Under the pieces are notes generated by a model that saw nothing but the letters and a program-made list of their open reading frames with translations, was not told the DNA's origin and did no database searches. This document shows, piece after piece, positions 1 to 5,656 of a stretch of DNA of 9,127 nt (positions within the stretch are counted from its first letter, which is position 1; the number at the start of each line of letters is the position of its first letter). The stretch is from the NCBI GenBank assembly GCA_026395155.1, contig JAPLZG010000102.1, forward strand, positions 1 through 9,127, given 5' to 3'. The position numbers and the translations under genes are program-made. This stretch comes from Candidatus Tayloriibacteriota bacterium. GTDB taxonomy: Bacteria; Patescibacteriota; Minisyncoccia; Phycocordibacterales; GWA1-40-21.

Positions 1-170
1 AAAAAATTACTTTCAAACGGATCATCACAGTTGCAATATACTACCTTCCCACGAAAGACATTTTTGTCATATTCTAAATATGCCCCAATCTCTTTTTGAA
101 TATCGTTGTATTGAGTATAAAACTCGTCATTTTTTACTCTTTTTGCATTTGTAAGATTACTGTTTGCCAT
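1..170 (-). CDS. EcoRI-family adenine-specific DNA methyltransferase, N-terminal fragment
   Basis: Reading the minus strand from an ATG at 170 gives 56 complete codons, and the frame stays open to the window edge, so only the N-terminus is present. The peptide begins MANSNLTNAKRVKNDEFYTQ and continues with GKVVYCNCDDP and SNF. From memory this matches the N-terminus of M.EcoRI and its relatives: an Asn/Lys-rich start, DEFYTQY-DI-E, then KVVYCNCDDPxxSNFF. Such enzymes transfer a methyl group from S-adenosylmethionine to adenine in DNA. The catalytic NPPF-type motif would lie further on and is not in the window. No convincing ribosome binding site precedes the ATG. Whether it is a solitary methylase or paired with a restriction enzyme cannot be seen here. 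The family call is fairly firm; the recognition sequence is unknown. Confidence 0.8.
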   Translation of the reverse strand, partial: MANSNLTNAKRVKNDEFYTQYNDIQKEIGAYLEYDKNVFRGKVVYCNCDDPFESNF

Positions 171-230
171 AATTACTTAAATGTTATCACAAAATCATGA
201 AAAAAACAGTCTTATTTATAGCCAAATTTG

Positions 231-257
231 AATACGCCACACGTGTGGCGTATTGGG
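231..257 (+). repeat. Palindromic repeat, copy 1
   Basis: Bases 231-254 are a perfect 24-nt palindrome (half-site AATACGCCACAC, centre ACACGTGT) followed by GGG. A second copy in the same orientation lies at 4757-4783, differing at one position (G247 is A at 4773). Together they flank the lipase and membrane-protein genes. As RNA it would form a 10-11 bp hairpin. No T-run follows on either strand, so it is not a simple terminator. Confidence 0.8.
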
Positions 258-283
258 TTATTCAGATTGATATTTAAATACTC

Positions 284-323
284 TAACGGAATATAATGCG
301 CGACCGCGTATTATATTCCGTTA
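284..323. repeat. Long stem-loop (18 bp) downstream of the small membrane protein gene
   Basis: Bases 284-301 pair with 306-323 over 18 positions with a single G.T wobble (298/309), leaving a 4-nt GACC loop. It starts 30 nt after copy 1 of the palindromic repeat. No T-run follows in either direction, so a Rho-independent terminator is not supported. It may still act as a 3' end-stabilising stem for the 393-752 transcript. Confidence 0.6.
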
Positions 324-392
324 ATACTAGATTCGAATAAAATTAGAGTTTTTGGGAGAATCTTTGGTTTTAATTATTAAGGAAATTAATTT

Positions 393-752
393 TTACAAAA
401 AACCAGAAAAACTAACATGGGTAAGGGCGTAAAAATAATAAGATAATATAACTAGATATGGAATAATTATATAAAACAAAGCAAAAATTATTTTCTTAAA
501 CTTTATATTAAATTTTCGAATTAGCAAATAACTTAAGATTATTATTAGTGGAATAAAAATAAAAAAATATATTAGTGCGGATTGAGTCTTAACTCCAAAA
601 TTATTCATTAACCTATCAAAAAAACCAAAAAAAGAATCCATCCAAGATGGCCACAACGGCAAAACCCAAAAAACAACTAAATAAATCGAGGTCACTAGCC
701 AAAACTTTTTTTTGTCACTTACACTATTATTATTTTGTATATCTATATTCAT
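393..752 (-). CDS. Small membrane protein, three predicted helices, unknown function
   Basis: I do not recognise this 119-residue protein. After a polar N-terminus (MNIDIQNNNS...DKKK) it has three hydrophobic stretches: about residues 17-35 (FWLVTSIYLVVFWVLPLW), 57-78 (ALIYFFIFIPLIIILSYLLI) and 87-110 (IIFALFYIIIPYLVILSYYF). Lys/Arg clusters between them (RKFNIKFKK) suggest short cytoplasmic loops. I chose the ATG at 752; an in-frame TTG at 764 would add four residues but overlaps a TATAAT hexamer. The gene begins 17 nt after the stop of the large secreted hydrolase, so co-transcription is likely. A role in that protein's export or anchoring is only a guess. No Shine-Dalgarno is visible. Short integral membrane proteins of this kind occur in many families, so sequence alone does not name it. 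Confidence 0.7.
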   Translation of the reverse strand: MNIDIQNNNSVSDKKKFWLVTSIYLVVFWVLPLWPSWMDSFFGFFDRLMNNFGVKTQSALIYFFIFIPLIIILSYLLIRKFNIKFKKIIFALFYIIIPYLVILSYYFYALTHVSFSGFL

Positions 753-763
753 ATATCTAATCA

Positions 764-769
764 ATTATA
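764..769 (-). promoter_or_regulatory. Candidate -10 box for the small membrane protein gene
   Basis: A perfect TATAAT on the minus strand lies one base beyond the TAG stop of the large secreted protein gene and 11 nt upstream of the ATG at 752. Transcription from it would start about 4-5 nt before the ATG, giving a nearly leaderless mRNA. The hexamer at a 17-nt spacing (GTAAAA) is a poor -35, so this may be chance in AT-rich DNA. Confidence 0.3.
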
Positions 770-3700
770 CTACATTTTAAATAATTTTTTACCAATAAAG
801 GTAAAACCATCTTTTATTATTTTTAAAAGATTAGACCAGATGGTTTGCTTCGTCACTTCGTTCTTCACAAAGACAGATGAAGATAAGGTACTAGTCGAAG
901 GAGGTTTTTGATATATAGTATCTATACCCAAAACTTTCCCTGTTTGGGGTGAGACTGATAATCCAGAAGTTGAAACAGGGATGGATTGCCACGCTTTGCT
1001 CGCAATGACGAGAGAAGAGGAGGAACTATCGGTCTCGATGGATTGCCGCGCTGTGCTCGCAATGACGGGCAGAGAAGAACTACTTGCGTCTATGGTTTGC
1101 CACGCTTCGCTCGCAAAGACAGATGGAGATAAAGTGCTAGTAGAAGCTACAATATCAGAGTCTGAAGTTGAAATTGTTTTTCGACGACCGTGAACTATAT
1201 TTTTAATTTTTAAAATAATTTCTTTTTGATTTTCAATATTACCAGCTTTATCTACTGAACGATAAGAAACTTTTATCTCCCCTCTCAAAGAAATCAAAAT
1301 ACCTAATGTGGTTTCTAAATAATCACCGCCATTGATTGAATACTCGGTTTTGAGCACGCCAGAATCTGTATCAGTTGCGACAAAATTAATTTTTACATCA
1401 CCCGAGTACCAACCATCAGGAGAAATTGCTGGCGAAATAATTTTAATTTCTGTTATGGGAGCATCTCCATCGGTTAAAGAATCCCCGATTAAAAATGATG
1501 ACGGCTGAAATACTTCTTTAACTGTTCCATCTCCAGTAATATCTAAGATAATTTCTGGAGTTAAACTCTCCATATCTATTTCGGCGGTTGTGCTTGTGCC
1601 GGCTAGGGGGATATCATTAAAATATGATGTTGAAACAATATTTCCATTTTCAATTTTCTTTATATGTGAACTAAAACTTCCCGATTCTGTGGCTTTTAAT
1701 TCAATACGATAATTATGTCCATCTGGTAAATATGCAAACTTATTACCGTCAATAATGTCATATGCAATATCCGGAATATTCTCTTCCAAATCTCCTTCTG
1801 TATTTGGACCAGCATGATTCCCAAAAGAATCATAAATGTGAAGTGCAACGGGGCTGTGAAAACTCAAGAATGTTCCGTTTGGAAGTTTGCAATCATCCGT
1901 AGTTGTGGAAACATTTGCGCTTGAAGCGTAGTTAAAATTATTTTCAACACCAAGTAAAATAGAATTTACTAATTCTTTAATTCCGTTTGTACTAGGCATC
2001 GTTCCATGATCAACCTTAGAGACATAATATTGTTTTAAAGATGGCATCGCTTCAGCGCTTCTTTGCGGAACCGTCCCATCACCAGAAATATAAGCTATGT
2101 CATATTGTGGATCTTCATCATTTTGTTTACCTAAAGTAAAAATCTTACCGAGAGTTGGCGTGCCACAACCGACAATGTTGTAAGCCTGAACTCCAAAATC
2201 TGCAGGATTTACATTATCTAAATCATCGTGGATATCGATAGAAGAATCCATAACTAAACTATTGCGCCCAGTATTTTTCAAAAATTCTTTTGTTTGATCA
2301 TAAGACAATCTACCAGTGACGCCATCACCATCATAATCTCCCATATCATAAACATAATAATTATAATCTGGAGAAGAAGTTGAAAAATAATTTTGACTTG
2401 GAAGAAGCTGATAAGCAGATGGAAAATTTTGAGATATTTCTTGAACTTTAAGAGGATTCAAACCTAAAAATCCAAGTTTGATTCCAATATCGTCACCATA
2501 TGTTAGTGCTTTCAGAGCGCTCGGGGCTCCCAAGTGTGGTGTAGCAATATCTATAAATTTATCAATTTTACCTTGTCCATAATGTTCAATGTAATATTTA
2601 CTTAAAAGTCCGCCCATACTGTGCGCAATTATATCCACTTTCTCAGCACCTGTTTGCAATAAAACTTTATCTATTTTATCTTTTAATGATGTAATTAATG
2701 GAGAATATGAATTATCAACACTATCTCTAATATCTAAACGCCAATCATAAGGAAATACAAACAAATCTTCATTTTCTACATATCCGCTATTTTTTAATTC
2801 ATTTATTAAACCACCAAAAAATTTTTTACCTCCTATTTCTCTGAAAATATCTGTTGGTAATGATACAGAATGAGTAAGGTCGGGTTGGCCAAATTCATCT
2901 AAAGTCAACTCATCTAAATAACTATCATCACCAGGTATCAATGCTTTAGCTAAATTCAACCACACCTCCACATGATCATAACTATTCCTATTCAAATAAC
3001 TGCTCATAATCCCCGGGATTATAATCACCGGGTTTTTCTTTTTATTTGGGTCAGATATAAGCCATGGCGAATATAAAACATTTCCAGAAACACTACCTGC
3101 TGTGCCAGAGGCGTTTGTAAGCTCATTGTAAGGACCGGATGAATCTCCCCACCAATTCCCCACGGCATTTATAGGGAATTGATTTTTCCAAACGCCGTCT
3201 CTTAAATACGGATCCTCATTATAAATTCCAAAAGCAGTATTATCTTTTATAACACTATTTTTTATTTCAATATCAGCACCCCAGCTCTGTATACCATTTT
3301 CATTTCCAGAAATTTCGCTGTCTGATATTCGTATAATTGGATCAGAAAAAGCTTGAATTCCGTCGCTAAAAAAATTAATTATTTTTGTATTTTTTATATT
3401 CGCAGTTGTTCCCCTAAAAATTTCTAAACCGACATCTGTCCCACCATCTATTATCGAATCAATTATGTCTAAAGTAGAGCCAGAGCTATTCCAACCATCA
3501 AAAAAAGATATCGCTGGACCACCAAAAGTATTTTTTAAAGTAGAATTTGTAAAAGTAAGATGACTGTTATTAAAAACCTCAAAAGCATCGTAAACAAAAG
3601 AATCTTCTATAGTTGAATTTATTATATTTACCGAACTATTATTAAAAAGTTCTAAAACATAATTTCCATCAAAACCTTTTATAGACAAACCATCTATATT

Positions 3701-4465
3701 TGCGGAACTGTCGTTAAAAATTTCAAAAACTTGATTTCCATTAATATCCTCCAGACTTGAATTCGATAAATTAAAAGTACTTCCAAAAATAATATTGAAT
3801 GCATTTCCACTAATATTTTTTAGACTGGAAGATGAAAATGATACAGTGCTAGTTGAATATGCTTCAATAAAATCATTCGAAATACCCACAAATGTACTAT
3901 TGGATATGTCAATACCACCACTACTAAGAAAAATACCATTTTTGCAATCAAAAGTATCCACGCCATTAAAAAATCCATTTCCAGATATGGCTAATAAAAT
4001 ATAATCTGCATAAGAAATCTCCGCATTATTCATTTCATAACTTCCTCCTTCATAAACTTCAAATCCTCCCCACGGATTATCTTCTGGTAAATATTCCCCT
4101 TCATCGCCGTCCGTATCACCGAGAACTAAGTCGTCATCATTATATAAAGATGTAAAATATACTTTTTCACTTGCAGTACCGTTTACTATCAATTTTCCAT
4201 AAATATCTAAATAATTCCAGTTATCAAATTTTATTATTGTCCCAGGTTCAATTATTAAGGTAGCACCAGAATCTATCTCTACATCGCTGTAAACGACATA
4301 AGGTGAAGCATCCTTTGTCCAAGTTGTATCTGCTGATATATGATAAATACCATTATCATCCCCGCCATAAATTTCTGTTTCTGCAAAAACTTTATTAACA
4401 GAAAATAAAAAAGACAGGGCGATTAATCCTGCAAAAAATAAAGAACAAAAATTAAAATATTTCAC
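770..4465 (-). CDS. Secreted beta-helix / LCAT-like serine hydrolase with Ig-like domain and repeat tail
   Basis: The protein has 1231 residues and a GTG start (4465). Residues 1-28 form a signal peptide with a likely cut after VFA28. Residues about 60-465 are right-handed beta-helix repeats (many N-x-S/N-S-T turns) ending in GNWWGDSSGP and NVLYSPWL, typical of such helices. Residues about 478-840 are an LCAT/lipase-type alpha/beta hydrolase: oxyanion segment VIIIPGIMSSYLNR, FPYDWRLD (571-578), nucleophile elbow AHSMGG with Ser616, TPHLGAP, then GDGTVP with Asp796 and VDHGTM with His820, a complete Ser-Asp-His triad. Residues about 1001-1085 resemble an Ig-like/OmpL47-type domain (ATDTDSGV, EYSINGGDY, DKAGNIE). 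The tail (1100-1209) is Ser/Thr-rich with VIASKAWQSI-type repeats and ends in a basic amphipathic segment. It is probably an exported esterase, lipase or acyltransferase. The substrate is unknown. No Shine-Dalgarno precedes the GTG. Confidence 0.85.
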   Translation of the reverse strand: MKYFNFCSLFFAGLIALSFLFSVNKVFAETEIYGGDDNGIYHISADTTWTKDASPYVVYSDVEIDSGATLIIEPGTIIKFDNWNYLDIYGKLIVNGTASEKVYFTSLYNDDDLVLGDTDGDEGEYLPEDNPWGGFEVYEGGSYEMNNAEISYADYILLAISGNGFFNGVDTFDCKNGIFLSSGGIDISNSTFVGISNDFIEAYSTSTVSFSSSSLKNISGNAFNIIFGSTFNLSNSSLEDINGNQVFEIFNDSSANIDGLSIKGFDGNYVLELFNNSSVNIINSTIEDSFVYDAFEVFNNSHLTFTNSTLKNTFGGPAISFFDGWNSSGSTLDIIDSIIDGGTDVGLEIFRGTTANIKNTKIINFFSDGIQAFSDPIIRISDSEISGNENGIQSWGADIEIKNSVIKDNTAFGIYNEDPYLRDGVWKNQFPINAVGNWWGDSSGPYNELTNASGTAGSVSGNVLYSPWLISDPNKKKNPVIIIPGIMSSYLNRNSYDHVEVWLNLAKALIPGDDSYLDELTLDEFGQPDLTHSVSLPTDIFREIGGKKFFGGLINELKNSGYVENEDLFVFPYDWRLDIRDSVDNSYSPLITSLKDKIDKVLLQTGAEKVDIIAHSMGGLLSKYYIEHYGQGKIDKFIDIATPHLGAPSALKALTYGDDIGIKLGFLGLNPLKVQEISQNFPSAYQLLPSQNYFSTSSPDYNYYVYDMGDYDGDGVTGRLSYDQTKEFLKNTGRNSLVMDSSIDIHDDLDNVNPADFGVQAYNIVGCGTPTLGKIFTLGKQNDEDPQYDIAYISGDGTVPQRSAEAMPSLKQYYVSKVDHGTMPSTNGIKELVNSILLGVENNFNYASSANVSTTTDDCKLPNGTFLSFHSPVALHIYDSFGNHAGPNTEGDLEENIPDIAYDIIDGNKFAYLPDGHNYRIELKATESGSFSSHIKKIENGNIVSTSYFNDIPLAGTSTTAEIDMESLTPEIILDITGDGTVKEVFQPSSFLIGDSLTDGDAPITEIKIISPAISPDGWYSGDVKINFVATDTDSGVLKTEYSINGGDYLETTLGILISLRGEIKVSYRSVDKAGNIENQKEIILKIKNIVHGRRKTISTSDSDIVASTSTLSPSVFASEAWQTIDASSSSLPVIASTARQSIETDSSSSSLVIASKAWQSIPVSTSGLSVSPQTGKVLGIDTIYQKPPSTSTLSSSVFVKNEVTKQTIWSNLLKIIKDGFTFIGKKLFKM
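839..1145 (-). repeat. Four in-frame copies of a widespread palindromic repeat inside the hydrolase tail
   Basis: Copies start at 840, 981, 1038 and 1092 (plus-strand core ATGGATTGCC...GCTCGCAATGACG). All offsets (141, 57 and 54 nt) are multiples of three, so every copy is read in one frame and gives VFASEAWQTI, VIASTARQSI, VIASKAWQSI and the diverged VFVKNEVTKQTI. Ser-rich linkers make the three tight copies an 18-19 residue tandem unit. The copies at 840 and 1092 also share flanking DNA (AAAGACAGATG-AGATAA-GT-CTAGT-GAAG), which points to local duplication. Confidence 0.85.
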
Positions 4466-4478
4466 TTTTAAAAAAATA

Positions 4479-4523
4479 ATTAACTGATTTTATAAATATT
4501 CTACAAACATAATATCAGTTAAT
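4479..4523. promoter_or_regulatory. 10-nt inverted repeat upstream of the secreted hydrolase
   Basis: ATTAACTGAT at 4479-4488 is the exact reverse complement of ATCAGTTAAT at 4514-4523. The arms flank an AT-rich stretch (minus-strand TTTATAAAATC) that could contain the -10 region of the gene starting at 4465. Such a dyad could be an operator or an mRNA stem; nothing in the sequence decides between these. Confidence 0.3.
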
Positions 4524-4567
4524 AGAATAAACACAAAGGTCAAAGATAATATAAAAATCTATAATTG

Positions 4568-4702
4568 CTTTGAATTACAAAATACTTTTTCATTTGTCAT
4601 TCCCGCGAAGGCGGGAATCCAGTTTTTTTGTCCTTACTCCTTAATAATCATGGATTCCCGCCTTCGCGGGAATGACAGAAGGGAACGCTTCGTAATTCAA
4701 AG
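4568..4702. repeat. Nested inverted repeat with two CATTCCCGCG-type repeat arms
   Basis: Two 26-nt arms (4596-4621 and 4651-4676) are perfect reverse complements with a 29-nt spacer. Each arm is itself palindromic around ATTCCCGC-GAAG-GCGGGAAT. Outside them an 11-nt pair (CTTTGAATTAC at 4568-4578, GTAATTCAAAG at 4692-4702) frames the whole 135-nt structure. ATTCCCGCG/CGCGGGAAT repeats of this type are widespread in bacterial genomes, dRS3 of Neisseria being a similar known case. The left arm is followed on the plus strand by a T7 run, so it could also terminate plus-strand transcripts. Confidence 0.75.
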
Positions 4703-4713
4703 ATAATCATTAT

Positions 4714-4742
4714 TAGATAAATGATTATAAAACTTCTATAAT
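4714..4742 (+). promoter_or_regulatory. Candidate plus-strand promoter
   Basis: TAGATA (4714-4719, four of six matches to TTGACA) is separated by 17 nt from a perfect TATAAT (4737-4742). Transcription would start near 4750 and run into the palindromic repeat and terminator that follow. Both flanking genes are on the minus strand, so this promoter would serve only the short RNA candidate. Confidence 0.35.
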
Positions 4743-4756
4743 GATGATGGAAAATC

Positions 4757-4783
4757 AATACGCCACACGTGTAGCGTATTGGG
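4757..4783 (+). repeat. Palindromic repeat, copy 2
   Basis: This is the same 27-nt sequence as at 231-257 (AATACGCCACAC...GCGTATT plus GGG) in the same orientation, with one substitution at 4773 that breaks the perfect palindrome. It lies just before the terminator hairpin at 4787. The two copies are 4526 bp apart. Confidence 0.8.
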
Positions 4784-4786
4784 AGA

Positions 4787-4832
4787 CAATCAGTCGGGCA
4801 AGGCTTCGCCTTGCCCGACTGATTGTTTTTTT
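4787..4832 (+). terminator. Strong Rho-independent terminator in plus orientation
   Basis: Bases 4787-4804 pair perfectly with 4808-4825 (18 bp, GC-rich, TTC loop) and are followed by seven T residues at 4826-4832. On the minus strand the T-run would precede the stem, so polarity favours plus-strand transcription even though the neighbouring genes are on the minus strand. It may still form a 3' stem for the dut mRNA. Confidence 0.6.
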
Positions 4833-4862
4833 ATACTCATACCTGTACTAAATACTCATACT

Positions 4863-4891
4863 CTTTTGACAAGGACAATACTTGTCAAAAG
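4863..4891. other. Hairpin immediately after the dut stop codon
   Basis: CTTTTGACAAG (4863-4873) and CTTGTCAAAAG (4881-4891) are exact reverse complements with a 7-nt loop, beginning 3 nt after the dut TAG. No T-run follows on the minus strand, so it is more likely a 3' stabilising stem than an intrinsic terminator. Confidence 0.45.
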
Positions 4892-4894
4892 TTT

Positions 4895-5308
4895 CTATTT
4901 CCCCGTACTTCCAAACCCACCACTTCCCCTTCCCGTCTCAGAAAGTTCTTTGACTTCTTCAAATTCAACTTTTGGAAATGGAACAATTATTATTTGTCCG
5001 ATTTTATCTCCAATTTCATAAACATCATCACCAATTTTTCTAAATCTCAATTTTAACTCTCCTCGATATCCAGAATCTAAAACCCCCACATGATTTGCAA
5101 GTATCAAATCTTTATTTGAAAGACTTCCTCTTGGAAATACCAACATCATATGTCCTTCCGGAACCTCAAATGAAAGTCCGGTCCCATATTCGATAAATCT
5201 TTCTTTCACTTCTTTACTAATAGCATATACATCCATACCTGCATCATCCGGGTTTGCATAATGAGGTATCTTGGCTTCTGAATTTATTTTTTTTATTTTT
5301 AATCTCAT
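4895..5308 (-). CDS. dut: dUTP diphosphatase (dUTPase)
   Basis: Trimeric dUTPase hydrolyses dUTP to dUMP and pyrophosphate, keeping uracil out of DNA and supplying dUMP for thymidylate synthesis. The 137-residue product has all five family motifs in order: DAGMDVYA, PRGSLSNKD, GVLDSGYRGEL, KIGQIIIVPFP and the C-terminal GRGSGGFGSTGK that closes over the active site. Length is close to the bacterial norm. I chose the ATG at 5308 because MRLKIKKINSEAKIPHYANP is the usual N-terminus; a longer frame from 5395 adds 29 unlikely residues, reads through the repeat block and runs upstream of the promoter. The ATG lies 6 nt from an extended -10 box, so the mRNA is probably leaderless. In motif 2 the usual PRSG/PRSS reads PRGS, a minor change. 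The product fits the dTMP pathway formed with thyX and glyA upstream. Confidence 0.96.
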   Translation of the reverse strand: MRLKIKKINSEAKIPHYANPDDAGMDVYAISKEVKERFIEYGTGLSFEVPEGHMMLVFPRGSLSNKDLILANHVGVLDSGYRGELKLRFRKIGDDVYEIGDKIGQIIIVPFPKVEFEEVKELSETGRGSGGFGSTGK

Positions 5309-5314
5309 AGAAAT

Positions 5315-5323
5315 ATTATAGCA
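5315..5323 (-). promoter_or_regulatory. Extended -10 promoter of dut (leaderless)
   Basis: The minus strand reads TGCTATAAT, a perfect extended -10 element (TGnTATAAT), ending 6 nt before the dut ATG. The start site should fall on or next to the A of the ATG, which predicts a leaderless mRNA and explains the missing Shine-Dalgarno. No good -35 is seen at the usual distance, where the repeat element at 5338 begins. Confidence 0.6.
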
Positions 5324-5337
5324 GATTTTTACAATAA

Positions 5338-5592
5338 AATGACACCTCCATACCAACCACCTCCCCTCGCAGACTCGGTACTCCTCCTTAATCAAGGAGG
5401 AGATTTAATACTCTGAAAGTTCATATCTGAATCTCCTCCTAGATTAGGAGGTGAGTTTGGGAAAGGAACCCAAGCGCAAGACCTTTGATAGTTTTGTTGA
5501 GTGTAATCACGAAAATAAACAGAAAAGGTGTCCAGCCTCTGTAAGGGGGACCGAGTCGGCAAGGGGAGGTGGTATCTTAGAAATAATGACAC
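5338..5592. mobile_element. MITE-like repeat element with inverted arms and 8-bp direct flanks
   Basis: A 24-nt arm at 5356-5379 (ACCACCTCCCCT...ACTCGGT) matches the reverse complement of 5550-5573 at 22 of 24 positions. AATGACAC occurs directly repeated just outside (5338-5345 and 5585-5592), as a target-site duplication would. Inside are two small hairpins: CTCCTCCTT/AAGGAGGAG (5381-5402) and CCTCCTA/TAGGAGG (5435-5451). There is no transposase, so it would be non-autonomous. The flanks begin 10-11 nt outside the arms, which is untypical, and the 8-bp match could be chance. Confidence 0.45.
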
Positions 5593-5656
5593 GGATCGTG
5601 ACGGAATACTACGAAGGGCCAAGACTGTTCAATCCCAGGAGAGGATCAGACAGATT

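Larger units (their letters stand above)
171..392. other. Non-coding gap with two dyad elements
   Basis: This 222-nt AT-rich stretch lies between the membrane-protein gene and the methyltransferase gene, both on the minus strand. I see no coding frame with recognisable content. It contains a perfect palindrome at 231-254 and a long stem-loop at 284-323. The methyltransferase promoter should be in its lower part, but no -35/-10 pair stands out. Confidence 0.6.
4750..4832 (+). ncRNA. Candidate short structured RNA (about 83 nt)
   Basis: The segment between the candidate promoter and a textbook terminator contains only two hairpins: the palindromic repeat (4757-4780) and the terminator stem (4787-4825). 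No open frame with a plausible start and function fits. It would run toward the 3' end of dut but stop about 60 nt short of it. No known RNA family is recognised. Alternatively both hairpins are passive genomic repeats. Confidence 0.35.
4466..4894. other. Intergenic region without protein genes, rich in stem-loops
   Basis: This 429-nt stretch between dut and the secreted hydrolase has no convincing coding frame. From low to high coordinates it holds a 10-nt dyad (4479-4523), a nested inverted repeat (4568-4702), a 9-nt dyad (4703-4711 with 4720-4728), a possible plus-strand promoter and short RNA (4714-4832) and a hairpin directly behind the dut stop (4863-4891). Confidence 0.7.
5309..5656. 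other. Non-coding stretch between the island gene and dut
   Basis: These 348 nt hold the dut promoter (5315-5323) and the MITE-like repeat block (5338-5592). The remaining 5593-5656 contains only a short direct repeat (GGATCAGAC at 5643 and again at 5672, inside the gene) and no terminator I can support. Frames on both strands look like translated repeats and match no family I know. Confidence 0.55.

Noticed and set aside
330..338. GATTCGAAT as a tRNA T-arm
   Set aside because: No acceptor, D-arm or anticodon stem can be built around it.
922..951. Sortase-type sorting signal (SPQTGKVLG, residues 1172-1180)
   Set aside because: It is not LPxTG, and no hydrophobic helix directly follows.
839..1145. 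CRISPR-like array
   Set aside because: Copies are diverged, spacing is irregular, spacers are Ser-coding and in frame, and no cas gene is nearby.
981..1193. 70-residue plus-strand frame (MDCHALLAMT...)
   Set aside because: It is the opposite-strand reading of the repeat copies inside the secreted hydrolase gene and has no independent support.
4779..5056. Two overlapping plus-strand frames across the terminator and dut
   Set aside because: They read through a terminator hairpin and lie antisense to dut, whose five motifs are intact.
5309..5395. N-terminal extension of dut to 5395
   Set aside because: The extra 29 residues translate the repeat element, lie upstream of the extended -10 box and have no family counterpart.
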